Assembly (NCBI GenBank): GCA_027489375.1
Contig: JAIXZW010000021.1
Location: 294,539 to 358,538, forward strand
Source of the DNA: Paracoccaceae bacterium
Lineage (GTDB): Bacteria > Pseudomonadota > Alphaproteobacteria > Rhodobacterales > Rhodobacteraceae
Reading direction: 5' to 3'
DNA length: 64,000 nucleotides
The notes under the pieces are model-generated. The model searched no databases. It was not told where the DNA came from and was given only the letters and a program-made list of their open reading frames with translations. Numbering within the stretch: position 1 is the stretch's first letter; the number at the start of each line of letters is the position of its first letter. Made by a program: the position numbers and the translations under genes. Below, piece by piece: positions 15,442 through 24,835 of this stretch.

Positions 15442-16935
15442 ATGTCGGGATCGGTCGAGACGGGGAAGGCGCGGCTTTCGGCCCTTGGCCTTGCGGCGCG
15501 GGGCGGGCGCGATCCGGTTCTGACGGGGCTGACGGTGGACAGCCGCGCCGTGCAGGCGGGGATGCTGTTTGCCGCCTTGCCGGGGGTGGCGGCGCATGGC
15601 GCAGCCTTTGTTCCGCAGGCTTTGGCGGCAGGGGCGGCGGCGGTGCTGACCGATGCCGAAGGGGCGAAGCTGGCGGCAGGGGCGATGGCGGGGTCGGAGG
15701 CGGCGCTGGTCGTGGCCGAGGACCCGCGCGCGGCCCTCGCCGGGGCGGCGGCGCTGTGGTTCGGGGCGCAGCCCGAGGTGATGGTTGCCGTGACGGGGAC
15801 GAACGGCAAGACGAGCGTGGCCACCTTTGCGCGGCAAATCTGGATGGCGCTGGGGCATAGCGCCATCAACATCGGCACCACGGGGGTCGAGGGGGCCTGG
15901 GCCGCGCCGTCGAGCCATACGACGCCGGATTCGATCACCCTGCACCGGATGCTGGCGCAGGCGGCGGTGGCGGGGGTGAGCCATGCGGCGATGGAAGCGT
16001 CCTCCCACGGGTTGCACCAGCGGCGGCTTGACGGGGTGCGGTTGGCGGCGGCGGGGTTTACCAACTTCACGCAGGATCACCTCGACTATCACGGCACGAT
16101 GGAGGCCTATTTCGCGGCCAAGATGGAGCTGTTCGGGCGCGTGCTGCCGCCCGATGGCGCGGCGGTGGTGAATATGAACGATCCGCATGGCGCGGCGGTG
16201 GCCGAAATTGCGCGGGCGCGGGGGCAGCGGGTGCTGGCCGTGGGGCATGGTGCGGGCTGCGATCTGCGCATCCTTGGCCAACGCTATGACGCCACGGGGC
16301 AGGAGGTGCGGTTTTCGTGGCAGGGGCAGCCCCATCAGGTCCGGCTTGGTCTGATCGGCGGGTTTCAGGCCGAGAACGTGGCGCTGGCGGCGGGGCTTGT
16401 CATCGCGGCGGGGGAAGAGGCGGGGACGGTGTTCCGCGCGCTTCCCGATCTGGCGGGGGTGCGGGGGCGGATGCAGCTTGCCGCCACGCGGGCCAACGGG
16501 GCGGCGGTCTTCGTGGATTACGCCCATACGCCGGATGCGGTTGCGACCGCGCTCAGGGCGCTGCGGCCGCATGTGATGGGGCGGCTTGTCGTCGTTTTTG
16601 GCGCGGGCGGGGACCGTGACCGCACGAAACGCCCGCTGATGGGGGCTGCGGCGGCGGAACATGCGGATGTTGTCTTTGTGACGGATGACAACCCCCGTTC
16701 CGAGGAACCGGAGGCCATCCGTGCAGAAATATTGCAAGCCTGCCCTGACGCGAACGAGGTCGGCGACCGCGCCGAAGCCATCCTGCGGGGTGTCGATGCG
16801 CTGGGCGCGGGGGACGCGCTTCTGATCGCGGGCAAGGGGCACGAGACGGGGCAGACCATCAAGGGACAGGTTTTCCCCTTTGACGATGTGGAACAGGCAA
16901 GCATCGCGGTCGCGGCGCTGGACGGGGTGATCTGA
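15442..16935 (+). CDS. murE: UDP-MurNAc-L-Ala-D-Glu:meso-diaminopimelate ligase
   Basis: Adds meso-diaminopimelate to the peptidoglycan precursor in the cytoplasm, using ATP. The 497-residue protein shows the Mur ligase order: N-terminal UMP-binding part (LTVDSRAVQAGMLFAAL), central ATP loop VTGTNGKTSVA, then GTTGVEG, and the C-terminal VDYAHTPDAV. The sequence DDNPRSEEPEAI carries the DNPR motif that selects diaminopimelate rather than lysine, which fits a Gram-negative cell. GGGAGACGGGC precedes the ATG. The stop TGA shares its last base with the murF ATG. Confidence 0.97.
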   Translation: MSGSVETGKARLSALGLAARGGRDPVLTGLTVDSRAVQAGMLFAALPGVAAHGAAFVPQALAAGAAAVLTDAEGAKLAAGAMAGSEAALVVAEDPRAALAGAAALWFGAQPEVMVAVTGTNGKTSVATFARQIWMALGHSAINIGTTGVEGAWAAPSSHTTPDSITLHRMLAQAAVAGVSHAAMEASSHGLHQRRLDGVRLAAAGFTNFTQDHLDYHGTMEAYFAAKMELFGRVLPPDGAAVVNMNDPHGAAVAEIARARGQRVLAVGHGAGCDLRILGQRYDATGQEVRFSWQGQPHQVRLGLIGGFQAENVALAAGLVIAAGEEAGTVFRALPDLAGVRGRMQLAATRANGAAVFVDYAHTPDAVATALRALRPHVMGRLVVVFGAGGDRDRTKRPLMGAAAAEHADVVFVTDDNPRSEEPEAIRAEILQACPDANEVGDRAEAILRGVDALGAGDALLIAGKGHETGQTIKGQVFPFDDVEQASIAVAALDGVI

Positions 16936-18389
16936 TGGTGTTGTGGACCAAGGACGAGGCGGTTGCGGCCACGGGCGGGGTTTGCGCGGCGGATTGGGCG
17001 GCGGAGGGTGTCTCCATCGACACGCGGACGATCCGCAAGGGCGATCTGTTCGTCGCGTTGAAGGATGTGCGCGACGGGCATGACTTTGTCGCGCAGGCGC
17101 TGGAGAAGGGGGCGGCGGCGGCGCTGGTGTCGCGTGTGCCCGACGGGGTGGCTGCGGATGCGCCGCTGCTGGTCGTGCCGGATGTGCTTGCCGCGCTGGA
17201 GCGTTTGGGGGCTGCGGCGCGGGCGCGGACGCGGGCGAAGGTTGTCGGTGTGACGGGGTCGGTGGGCAAAACCTCGACCAAGGAGATGCTGCGGGCGATT
17301 TTGGGCGGGCAGGGCCGCGTCCATGCCGCCGAGGCGAGTTACAACAACCATTGGGGCGTGCCGCTGACGCTGGCGCGGATGCCTGCGGATACGGATTTCG
17401 CGGTGATCGAGATCGGGATGAACCATCCGGGCGAGATTGCGCCCTTGGCGCGGCTGGCACGGCTGGATGTGGCGATGGTGACGACCGTGGCGCCCGCGCA
17501 TCTGGAGGCCTTCGACAGTGTCGAGGGGATCGCGCACGAGAAGGCGTCGATCATGGACGGGTTGGTGGCGGGCGGGGTTGCCGTGCTGAACGCCGATATA
17601 TCGACGAGCGGCATCCTGCGGGCCAAGGCGGCGGCGGTGGGTGCGAAAGCTGTGATGTTCGGCGCGGGCGAGGGCGCGGATTGGCGCGTGGTGTCGGTCG
17701 CCATCCGTGACGAGGCGACGGTGGTGCAGGCCACGCGGCACGGGCAACCGCTGCTTTTCAAGGTGCTGTCGCCGGGGCGGCATTTCGCGGCCAATGCCCT
17801 TGGCGCGCTGGCCGTGGCCGAGGCGATGGGCTGCGATCCCGCCATCGCCGCCTGCGACATCGGACGCTGGTCGCCGCCGAGCGGGCGGGGGACACGCGAG
17901 CGGATCGTGATGGATGCGCTGGAGGATCGGGGTTTCGATCTGATCGACGATGCCTTCAACGCCAATCCGGCCAGCATGGCGGCGGCGCTGGACCTGTTGA
18001 TCGGGGCCGCGCCGGAACACGGCGTGGGCCGTGTCGCCAAGGGGCGGCGGATCGCCGTGCTGGGCGATATGCTGGAGCTTGGGCCGACGGAGGGCGCATT
18101 GCACGCGGCCATTGCGCGGCATCCGGGGCTGGAGGTGGTCGATACCATCCACTGTGTCGGGCCGCGCATGAAGGCGCTGTGGCAGGCGCTGCCGCGCGGG
18201 CAGCGGGGCGAGTGGGTGGAGAAGGCGGAAGAGCTTGCCGCACGGGCGCGCGGGCTGATCGATCCCGGTGACGTGATCCTTGTGAAGGGGTCGAAGGGGA
18301 TCAAGGTCAGTCTGGTCGTTGACGCCTTGCGGAAATTGGGGCAGTCCGGCCCGACGAAGGCCGCGACGCAGCAGATGGGGACAGAGTGA
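16935..18389 (+). CDS. murF: UDP-MurNAc-tripeptide:D-Ala-D-Ala ligase
   Basis: Attaches D-alanyl-D-alanine to complete the cytoplasmic pentapeptide precursor. At 484 residues it is of usual length. Motifs: VSIDTRTIRKGDLFVAL in the N-domain, the ATP loop VTGSVGKTSTKEML, then YNNHWGVPLTL and IEIGMNHPGEIAPL, both typical of MurF, and DDAFNANPASM in the C-terminal half. It lies between murE and mraY with no gap, mraY beginning at the base after the stop. Confidence 0.97.
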   Translation: MVLWTKDEAVAATGGVCAADWAAEGVSIDTRTIRKGDLFVALKDVRDGHDFVAQALEKGAAAALVSRVPDGVAADAPLLVVPDVLAALERLGAAARARTRAKVVGVTGSVGKTSTKEMLRAILGGQGRVHAAEASYNNHWGVPLTLARMPADTDFAVIEIGMNHPGEIAPLARLARLDVAMVTTVAPAHLEAFDSVEGIAHEKASIMDGLVAGGVAVLNADISTSGILRAKAAAVGAKAVMFGAGEGADWRVVSVAIRDEATVVQATRHGQPLLFKVLSPGRHFAANALGALAVAEAMGCDPAIAACDIGRWSPPSGRGTRERIVMDALEDRGFDLIDDAFNANPASMAAALDLLIGAAPEHGVGRVAKGRRIAVLGDMLELGPTEGALHAAIARHPGLEVVDTIHCVGPRMKALWQALPRGQRGEWVEKAEELAARARGLIDPGDVILVKGSKGIKVSLVVDALRKLGQSGPTKAATQQMGTE

Positions 18390-19472
18390 ATGTTTTATTG
18401 GCTGACCGCCTTTTCGGACGGGGGCGATGTCTTCAACCTGTTCCGTTACCAGACCGTGCGGGCTGGCATGGCTTTTGTCACGGCGCTGGTCTTCGGCTTC
18501 GTCTTCGGGCGGCCCTTGATCGACCTTTTGCGCCGCAAGCAGAAGAAGGGCCAGCCGATCCGCGATGACGGCCCCGCAACCCATTTCGTCAAGGCGGGCA
18601 CGCCGACGATGGGGGGATTGCTGATCCTTTCGGCGCTTGTCGTGTCGACCCTGCTCTGGGCGCGGCTTGACAACCCCTATGTCTGGATCGTGCTTCTGGT
18701 CACGCTGGGTTTCGGTCTGATCGGCTTTGCCGACGATTACGCCAAGGTGACGAAGCAGAACACCAAGGGCGTGTCGGGCAAGGTGCGCTTCGGGGCGGGG
18801 CTGGTGATCGCGGCGCTTGCCTCCTTTGCCGCGGCGAGTTTCCATCCGGCCGAGTTGACCAACCAGCTGGCGCTGCCCTTCTTCAAGGATGCGCTGATCA
18901 ACCTCGGCATCCTTTTCGTGCCCTTTGGCATGGTGGTGATCGTGGGGGCGGCCAATGCGGTGAACCTGACCGATGGTCTGGACGGGCTGGCGATCATGCC
19001 TGTGATGATCGCGGGGGCCACGCTCGGGACGATTGCCTATGTGGTGGGGAACTACAATTTCACCGAATATCTGGGTGTGCATTTCGTTCCCGGCACGGGG
19101 GAGCTGTTGATCTTTGCCGCCGCGCTGTTCGGCGGGGGCCTCGGGTTCCTGTGGTATAACGCGCCGCCTGCGGCGGTGTTCATGGGGGACACTGGGTCGC
19201 TTGCGCTGGGCGGGGCCTTGGGCGCGATTGCGGTCTGCACCAAGCACGAGATCGTGCTGGCCATCGTCGGCGGGCTGTTCGTGGTCGAGGCGCTGAGCGT
19301 CATCATCCAGGTGATGTATTTCAAGCGCACGGGGCGGCGGGTGTTCCTGATGGCGCCGATCCACCACCATTTCGAAAAGAAGGGCTGGGCCGAGCCGCAG
19401 ATCGTGATCCGCTTCTGGATCATCTCGCTCATCCTTGCGCTGGCGGGTCTTGCGACGCTGAAGCTGCGGTGA
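18390..19472 (+). CDS. mraY: Phospho-MurNAc-pentapeptide transferase MraY
   Basis: Transfers phospho-MurNAc-pentapeptide to undecaprenyl phosphate, making lipid I at the inner membrane. The 360-residue protein has about ten membrane segments. Signatures are [33 protein letters not shown] with the Asp-Asp pair, the [13 protein letters not shown] loop, and the basic-His segment [18 protein letters not shown]. The gene abuts murF. A palindrome and an unrelated SDR gene follow before murD. Confidence 0.97.
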   Translation: MFYWLTAFSDGGDVFNLFRYQTVRAGMAFVTALVFGFVFGRPLIDLLRRKQKKGQPIRDDGPATHFVKAGTPTMGGLLILSALVVSTLLWARLDNPYVWIVLLVTLGFGLIGFADDYAKVTKQNTKGVSGKVRFGAGLVIAALASFAAASFHPAELTNQLALPFFKDALINLGILFVPFGMVVIVGAANAVNLTDGLDGLAIMPVMIAGATLGTIAYVVGNYNFTEYLGVHFVPGTGELLIFAAALFGGGLGFLWYNAPPAAVFMGDTGSLALGGALGAIAVCTKHEIVLAIVGGLFVVEALSVIIQVMYFKRTGRRVFLMAPIHHHFEKKGWAEPQIVIRFWIISLILALAGLATLKLR

Positions 19473-19488
19473 CGGGCGCGGGGCGCAC

Positions 19489-19507
19489 GAATTTTCTGCG
19501 AAAATTC
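19489..19507. repeat. Short palindrome GAATTTTC-TGC-GAAAATTC
   Basis: Perfect 8-bp arms around TGC, 16 bases after the mraY stop. Same family as the palindromes at 40485-40590 and 47577-47630. Confidence 0.75.
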
Positions 19508-19542
19508 AGGGGGGCTGCGGGAATGTCTGGAAGGGAACGGGC

Positions 19543-20214
19543 ATGACGCGGCCCCTGCATCCATCGGCGCTGGTGACGGGCGGGAACCGTGGCATCGGCC
19601 TTGCCATCTGCAAGGGGCTGGTGGCGCGGGGCTGCCGCGTGACCCTTGCCGCGCGGGATGAGGAGGCCGGGCGCAAGGCGGCGGCGGAAGCGGGCTGCGC
19701 CTTTGTCCGGCTGGACCTGAGCGATCCCGACACCTGTTTCGATGCGGTGGTGCAGGCGGGGGGCTTCGATATCCTCGTGAACAATGCGGGGGTGTTGCAG
19801 GACGTCTCGCTTCTGTCGCCGCGTTCGGATTTCGCGGAAGCGATGGAGGTGATGGTGCAGGGGCCGCTCGACCTGATCCGGCTGAACGTGCCGCATTGGC
19901 GCGAGGGGGGATGGGGGCGGATCGTCAACCTGTCCTCGGGCTGGGGCGCGCATGCGGAAGGGTTGGGCGGGCCGGGGGCTTATGGCGTGGCGAAGGCCGC
20001 GCTGAACGCGCTGACGCGGGCGCTGCCGCGCGATCTGCCGAAGGGGGTGAAGGTCAACGCCTGCTGCCCCGGCTGGGTGGCGACGCGCATGGGCGGGGCG
20101 GGTGCGCCATTGTCGCCGGAAGAGGGCGCGGATACGCCGGTCTGGCTCGCGCTGTTGCCCGAGGACGGGCCGACGGGCGGCTTCTTCCGCAATCGCCAGC
20201 CGATTGGCTGGTGA
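19543..20214 (+). CDS. Short-chain dehydrogenase/reductase inside the dcw cluster
   Basis: A 223-residue SDR oxidoreductase. The NAD(P)-binding motif TGGNRGIG is at residues 12-19, the NNAG motif at 80-83, the catalytic Ser at 131/132, and the YxxxK pair at Tyr147 and Lys151. The substrate is unknown; the overall form is like classical SDRs annotated as carbonyl or sugar-alcohol reductases. It lies between mraY and murD, 70 bases from the first and 62 from the second, and reads in the same direction, so it is probably co-transcribed. It is not a standard dcw member and has looser spacing than its neighbours. Confidence 0.9.
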   Translation: MTRPLHPSALVTGGNRGIGLAICKGLVARGCRVTLAARDEEAGRKAAAEAGCAFVRLDLSDPDTCFDAVVQAGGFDILVNNAGVLQDVSLLSPRSDFAEAMEVMVQGPLDLIRLNVPHWREGGWGRIVNLSSGWGAHAEGLGGPGAYGVAKAALNALTRALPRDLPKGVKVNACCPGWVATRMGGAGAPLSPEEGADTPVWLALLPEDGPTGGFFRNRQPIGW

Positions 20215-20276
20215 GGGGGCTTTTCGTGGCTGTCCTGATCCCCTAATCCCTTGGGTGGGTTTCAAGGGGGCTGCGG

Positions 20277-21680
20277 ATGATACCGGTTCGGGGATATGCG
20301 GGCGCGAAGGTTGCGGTCTTGGGGCTGGGGCGGTCGGGTCTGGCCACGGCGCGGGCGCTGGTCGCGGGCGGGGCCGAGGCGCTTTTGTGGGACGACAGCC
20401 CCGAGGCGCGGGCCAAGGCCGAGGCCGAGGGGTTCAGCCTGACCGATCTGGGCAAGCACGGGGCTTTCGACGGGGTCGCGGCGCTGATCACCAGCCCCGG
20501 CATCCCGCATCTTTACCCCAGCCCCCACAAGCTGATCGCCCGCGCGATGGAGGCGGGGGTTCCGGTCGACAATGACATCGGCCTGTTCTTCCGCTCCTTC
20601 GCCACGCAGGATTGGGACGGGTTCGACGTCGCCCCCAAGGTGGTGGCGGTGACGGGATCGAACGGCAAATCGACCACGACCGCGCTGATCACCCATATCC
20701 TTGCCGAGGCGGGGCGCGAGGTGCAGATGGCGGGCAACATCGGGCGCGGTGTGCTGGACATCGACCCTGCGGGGGATGGCGGGGTGGTGGTGCTGGAGCT
20801 GTCCTCCTACCAGACCGAGCTTGCGCGGGCGCTGACGCCGGATGTGGCGGTGTTCACCAACCTGTCGCCCGATCACCTTGACCGTCATGGCGGGATGGGC
20901 GGCTATTTCGCGGCCAAGCGGCGGCTCTTTGCCGAGGGCGGGCCGGACCGCGCGGTGGTGGGCGTGGACGAGGGCGAGGGGGTGTTCCTTGCCAACCAGT
21001 TGGCGGGTGCTGCGGGGGATGACCGTGTGATCCGCATCTCGTCGGGCCAGAAGCTGGAAGGCTTCGGCTGGTCGGTCTTTGCCCGCAAGGGGTTTCTGGC
21101 GGAATGGCGCAAGGGGCGGCAGGTCGCGGCCATCGACCTGCGCGAGGTGGCGGGGCTGCCCGGCGCGCATAACCACCAGAACGCCTGCGCCGCCTATGCC
21201 GCCTGCCGCACGCTCGGGCTTTCCCCGCGCGAGATCGAGGGGGCCTTGCGGACCTTTAGCGGGTTGCCGCATCGCAGCCAGTTGGTGGCGGAACGCGGCG
21301 GGGTGAAATTCGTCAACGATTCCAAGGCGACGAATGTGGATTCGGCGGCGAAGGCCTTGCAGGCCTTTGGCCGTATCCGCTGGATCGCGGGCGGCATGGG
21401 CAAAGAGGGCGGGATCGCGGGGGTGCAGCCCTTCCTCGGGTCGGTGGTGAAGGCCTATCTCATCGGCCATTCGGCGCGGGATTTCGCGCTGCAGCTTGGC
21501 GAGACGCCGCACGAAATCTGCGAGACGATGGAACGCGCCGTGGCGCGGGCGGCGGCCGAGGCCGAGTCGGGGGATGTGGTGCTGCTGGCCCCTGCGGCGG
21601 CGAGTTTCGACCAGTATCCCAATTTCGAAAAGCGCGGCGAGGATTTCACCGCGCGGGTCAAGGCCCTGCCGCCGGTGTGA
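20277..21680 (+). CDS. murD: UDP-MurNAc-L-Ala:D-glutamate ligase
   Basis: Adds D-glutamate to UDP-MurNAc-L-alanine. The 467-residue protein begins with the Rossmann-like [17 protein letters not shown]. The ATP loop [14 protein letters not shown], the segment [10 protein letters not shown], the [11 protein letters not shown] motif and [16 protein letters not shown] are all present, the last being diagnostic for MurD. GGGGGCTGCGG precedes the ATG. Downstream the operon is interrupted by two genes on the other strand before ftsW. Confidence 0.97.
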   Translation: MIPVRGYAGAKVAVLGLGRSGLATARALVAGGAEALLWDDSPEARAKAEAEGFSLTDLGKHGAFDGVAALITSPGIPHLYPSPHKLIARAMEAGVPVDNDIGLFFRSFATQDWDGFDVAPKVVAVTGSNGKSTTTALITHILAEAGREVQMAGNIGRGVLDIDPAGDGGVVVLELSSYQTELARALTPDVAVFTNLSPDHLDRHGGMGGYFAAKRRLFAEGGPDRAVVGVDEGEGVFLANQLAGAAGDDRVIRISSGQKLEGFGWSVFARKGFLAEWRKGRQVAAIDLREVAGLPGAHNHQNACAAYAACRTLGLSPREIEGALRTFSGLPHRSQLVAERGGVKFVNDSKATNVDSAAKALQAFGRIRWIAGGMGKEGGIAGVQPFLGSVVKAYLIGHSARDFALQLGETPHEICETMERAVARAAAEAESGDVVLLAPAAASFDQYPNFEKRGEDFTARVKALPPV

Positions 21681-21731
21681 CGGCGGCCAGGCGCCGGAGA
21701 GGGTTTTCCACCCTCTCCGGACCTCTCCCGA

Positions 21732-21756
21732 GAGTATTTGGGCAAAGTTGAAAGGG
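21732..21756 (+). repeat. Dispersed intergenic repeat core, copy 6
   Basis: GAGTATTTGGGCAAAGTTG then AAAGGG, preceded by the hairpin CCGGAGAGGG-TTTTCCA-CCCTCTCCGG at about 21694-21720. It forms an inverted pair with copy 7. Confidence 0.85.
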
Positions 21757-21789
21757 GGCGGTTCAACTCGCGCCCTTTGTTTTTGCCGC

Positions 21790-21817
21790 TTTCACGCTTG
21801 CACAAATATCCTCGGGG
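21790..21817 (-). repeat. Dispersed intergenic repeat core, copy 7
   Basis: On the minus strand CCCCCGAGGATATTTGTGCA then AGCGTGAAAG. Flanked on the far side by GGGGGCAGACGGCCCCC. It sits between the murD stop and the stop of the convergent GH43-like gene. Confidence 0.8.
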
Positions 21818-21874
21818 GTGGGGTCCGGGGCGGGGGCAGACGGCCCCCGCCCCGGCCTGTCCGCAAGCGCGGCG

Positions 21875-22807
21875 TCAGGCGCCCGGAACCGGTGCGGGGG
21901 CGGTGAAGGTGTCGGCCAGCAGTTTGAGGATGCCGTAGCGCCAGCGGTGGCCCGTGGTGGCAAGGCGGCTTTGGTAGAAGAGTGTGATCTCGTTGCCCTG
22001 CACCATGACCGTGGAATGGCCGTTCTCGCCGGGTTCGGAGGGGTCCATCACGGGGCCGAGGCTGCGGTAGGGGCCGCGCACGCTGTCGGCAACGGCGAAA
22101 AAGACGCGCTGGCGGCTGCCGCGCGGCCCCTGGGGCAGGAAGCAGGTGGCATTGAGCAGCACGCGGCCATCGGCGAGTTCGGCAAGCTGCGGACCCTCGA
22201 GCCCCCATTCGTAATCGGGGTGGTGGCGCGGGTTGTGGTGGGGGATGTCTTCGTGGTCGAGGATCTTGCCCAGACGCTCCCACGGGCCGAACCATGTGCC
22301 GCCAGTCGAGCGGGCGAGGTAGACATCGGGCTGCGGCACGCGCTGGAATTCGGGCATGGCGGAATAGACGATGTATTTCTGGCCGCCGATCTCGGCGGGG
22401 TGGGGGTCGTAGATGCCGTGTTCGGCGCTGCCGGAGACGGCTTCGAAGCAGGTCGCGGCGCGGGTCCATGCGTAGCCGTCGAGGCTGGTCAGATGTTCGA
22501 CGGTGCCGCCCGGTTTCATGAATTCGGTCTGGATGAACATGTGGAACACCCCGCCTTCATGCACCACGCCGGGGGCGGCGACGCCCGAACCGGTAAGCGG
22601 CAGGTCGATCAGCGGGGCCTGGGTCCACGGCCCCTCGAGCGCGGGGGCGGTGGCGTGGTAGATCTGCCATGTCTCGGAGGTGACGGTGCCGCCCGAGCCG
22701 AACATGTGCCAGAGCGTGCCGTCGAAGACGGGACAGGGGTCTTTCACATCGTCCAGCCCCGTGGGCTGGAACATCGGAAAGCGGTTGGAGGCGATCGTGA
22801 GTTTCAT
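21875..22807 (-). CDS. Five-bladed beta-propeller glycosidase-like protein (GH43 type)
   Basis: A 310-residue cytoplasmic-looking protein without signal peptide. Repeated blade elements are visible, such as DGTLWHMFGSGG, GGVFHMFIQTE and GQKYIVYSAMP. The three acidic residues expected for GH43-like catalysis have candidates: Asp23 in KDPCPVFDG, Asp134 in GIYDPHPAEI, and Glu204 in GLEGPQLAEL. Substrate and activity are unknown, and similar folds occur in GH32, GH62 and GH130. It is transcribed against the dcw cluster, inside it, between murD and ftsW. The start follows no strong ribosome site but is the only suitable ATG. Confidence 0.7.
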   Translation of the reverse strand: MKLTIASNRFPMFQPTGLDDVKDPCPVFDGTLWHMFGSGGTVTSETWQIYHATAPALEGPWTQAPLIDLPLTGSGVAAPGVVHEGGVFHMFIQTEFMKPGGTVEHLTSLDGYAWTRAATCFEAVSGSAEHGIYDPHPAEIGGQKYIVYSAMPEFQRVPQPDVYLARSTGGTWFGPWERLGKILDHEDIPHHNPRHHPDYEWGLEGPQLAELADGRVLLNATCFLPQGPRGSRQRVFFAVADSVRGPYRSLGPVMDPSEPGENGHSTVMVQGNEITLFYQSRLATTGHRWRYGILKLLADTFTAPAPVPGA

Positions 22808-22981
22808 GGTTCTGCTGCCCGTCCGTTCTTGGCCGCGGCCCCTGCTGTCCGGGGTCGTGATGCTTCGTCGGCAGCTTCGTCACATATAGGAGGGTCTGGC
22901 CGCAATTGCTACTTTTGGTTGTATTAAATGCCTACAGCACACGCTTTTCTTCGGGGTCGGCGGAGCGGAGCGGGGCGGGCT

Positions 22982-23470
22982 TCAGCCTTCAAGCAGCGCG
23001 TCGAGCCTGCGGTAAGAGGCTTCGATCCCTTCGGCCATCGGCGAGGACAGCACGAGGTCGCGGGTGGTGCGGGCATGGTAGCGCAGCGAGAGCGTCAGCA
23101 GCGTGCCGTGGCCGAGGGCGGTGATTTCGGGCGCGATCTCGGTCGTGACCTGCACGGGGCCGTGCGACCATGCGGGGGTGTAGGTTTCTTCATGCCGGAT
23201 GCGGGTTTCGGCAAGGTCGATGAACTGGCCCGACACGCCGATCTCGCCCATGTCCTCGGTCATCCAGCGATAGGAGAAGCGGCCGCCGGGGCGGGGGTCG
23301 ATGTGGCATTCGAGCAGCCGCATGTCGGCGCTGCCGAGCCAGAGCGGCGCTATGTCGGGGTCGATATGGGCGCGCAGGATGCGCTGGCCGGGGCTGGAGA
23401 AGCCGCGGCTGACGAGGATGCCGCGGTCGCCCTGTTTTCCGATGCGGAAGGGGCTGGGAGAAGTGTCCAT
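22982..23470 (-). CDS. SRPBCC-family protein (AHSA1-like)
   Basis: A 162-residue protein of the START/SRPBCC helix-grip fold, nearest in look to AHSA1-domain proteins. Evidence: the N-terminal APPEKVFRAHIDP-like segment (here SPGQRILRAHIDPDIAPLWLG), then HIDPRPGGRFSYRW, the GQFIDLAETRIRHEETY stretch, and LLTLSLRYHARTTRDLVLSSPMAEG before the C-terminal helix. Such proteins bind hydrophobic ligands; the ligand is unknown. It follows the GH43-like gene on the same strand with 174 bases between them, so they may not share a transcript. It is the second reversed gene interrupting the dcw cluster. Confidence 0.82.
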   Translation of the reverse strand: MDTSPSPFRIGKQGDRGILVSRGFSSPGQRILRAHIDPDIAPLWLGSADMRLLECHIDPRPGGRFSYRWMTEDMGEIGVSGQFIDLAETRIRHEETYTPAWSHGPVQVTTEIAPEITALGHGTLLTLSLRYHARTTRDLVLSSPMAEGIEASYRRLDALLEG

Positions 23471-23668
23471 GCGGTGAGGCCCCTTTGGGACGGCGGATAC
23501 GGGGCGCGGCGGGGCGCAGGGTGGCGGTTTCCTGCCGTTCCCCGCGTCTGGCCAGCTTGGTTTACACTGGAATGAACGGGGAAATGTGGTTAGAGTTCCC
23601 GTCAAGCCCGGACGATAAGCAGTCGATAAGCGGGCAATGGCAGAGCAAGGCGACAGGCGGATTTTCCC

Positions 23669-24835
23669 ATGACCGAGATGGTTTATGGCTCCATGCCCTC
23701 ACGGGTGACGGAGCCGGTGCTTCCCCGCTGGTGGCGGACGATCGACAAGTGGTCGATGACCTGTGTGATGGTGCTGTTCGGGATCGGGCTGCTGCTTGGT
23801 CTGGCGGCATCGGTGCCGCTGGCGACGCGCAACGGGCTGGACCCGTTCTATTACGTGCAGAGGCAGGCGTTCTTTGGCGGGCTTGGCATCGTGGCGATGC
23901 TCGGCGTGTCGATGATGTCGCCCTATACGGTGCGGCGTTTCGGGGTGATCGGCTTTGCGCTGGCTTTCGTCGCGCTTTGTCTGCTGCCGTTCTTCGGGAC
24001 CGACTTCGGCAAGGGGGCGATCCGCTGGTTCAGCCTTGGCTTTGCGTCGTTCCAGCCTTCGGAATTCCTCAAACCCGGCTTCGTCGTGGTCTGCGCCTGG
24101 CTGATGGCGGCGAGCTTCGATCTGAACGCGCCGCCCGGAAAGCTGGTGTCGCTGGTGCTGGCGACGACCGTGGTGCTGATCCTTGCGATGCAGCCGGACT
24201 TTGGCCAGGCGGCGCTGGTGCTGTTCGGCTGGGGTGTCATGTATTTCGTGGCGGGCGCGCCGATGCTGCTGATCATCGTGGGCTTCGGGGTGGTCGGTTT
24301 CGGCGGGATGCTGGCCTATGGCAGTTCCGAGCATTTCGCGCGCCGGATCGACGGCTTCCTTGCCGCCGACATCGACCCGCGCACGCAGCTTGGCTATGCG
24401 ACGAACGCCATCCAGGAGGGCGGGTTCTTCGGCGTGGGCGTGGGCGAGGGGCAGGTGAAATGGTCGCTGCCCGATGCCCATACCGATTTCATCATCGCGG
24501 TCGCGGCCGAGGAATACGGGCTGATCCTCGTCCTTGTCATCATCGCGCTTTACACCACGGTCGTGGTGCGCAGCCTGTTCCGGCTGATGAAGGAGCGTGA
24601 CCCCTTCATCCGGCTGGCGGGCACGGGGCTGGCCTGCATCTTCGGCGTGCAGGCGATGATCAACATGGGTGTGGCCGTGAGGCTGCTTCCGGCAAAAGGC
24701 ATGACGCTGCCCTTCGTCAGCTATGGCGGTTCGTCGGTCATTGCGGCAGGGATCACCGCCGGGGCGCTGCTTGCGATGACGCGGGCGCGGCCGCAGGGCA
24801 CGATGGGTGATCTTTTCCAGCGTCGGGGACGGTAA
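23669..24835 (+). CDS. ftsW: Septal peptidoglycan glycosyltransferase FtsW
   Basis: A SEDS-family polymerase that extends glycan strands from lipid II at the septum, partner of FtsI. The 388-residue protein has about ten membrane segments. Conserved pieces are [42 protein letters not shown] (with the GxGxG loop), [16 protein letters not shown] containing the catalytic Asp region, and [17 protein letters not shown] cytoplasmic N-terminal extension of about 30 residues precedes the first membrane segment. The TAA stop overlaps the murG ATG by one base. Confidence 0.97.
   Translation: MTEMVYGSMPSRVTEPVLPRWWRTIDKWSMTCVMVLFGIGLLLGLAASVPLATRNGLDPFYYVQRQAFFGGLGIVAMLGVSMMSPYTVRRFGVIGFALAFVALCLLPFFGTDFGKGAIRWFSLGFASFQPSEFLKPGFVVVCAWLMAASFDLNAPPGKLVSLVLATTVVLILAMQPDFGQAALVLFGWGVMYFVAGAPMLLIIVGFGVVGFGGMLAYGSSEHFARRIDGFLAADIDPRTQLGYATNAIQEGGFFGVGVGEGQVKWSLPDAHTDFIIAVAAEEYGLILVLVIIALYTTVVVRSLFRLMKERDPFIRLAGTGLACIFGVQAMINMGVAVRLLPAKGMTLPFVSYGGSSVIAAGITAGALLAMTRARPQGTMGDLFQRRGR

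Noticed and set aside
16518..19370. Minus-strand frame of 950 codons opposite murE-murF-mraY
   Set aside because: Shadow of high-GC coding on the plus strand; Arg/His-rich product without a known domain.
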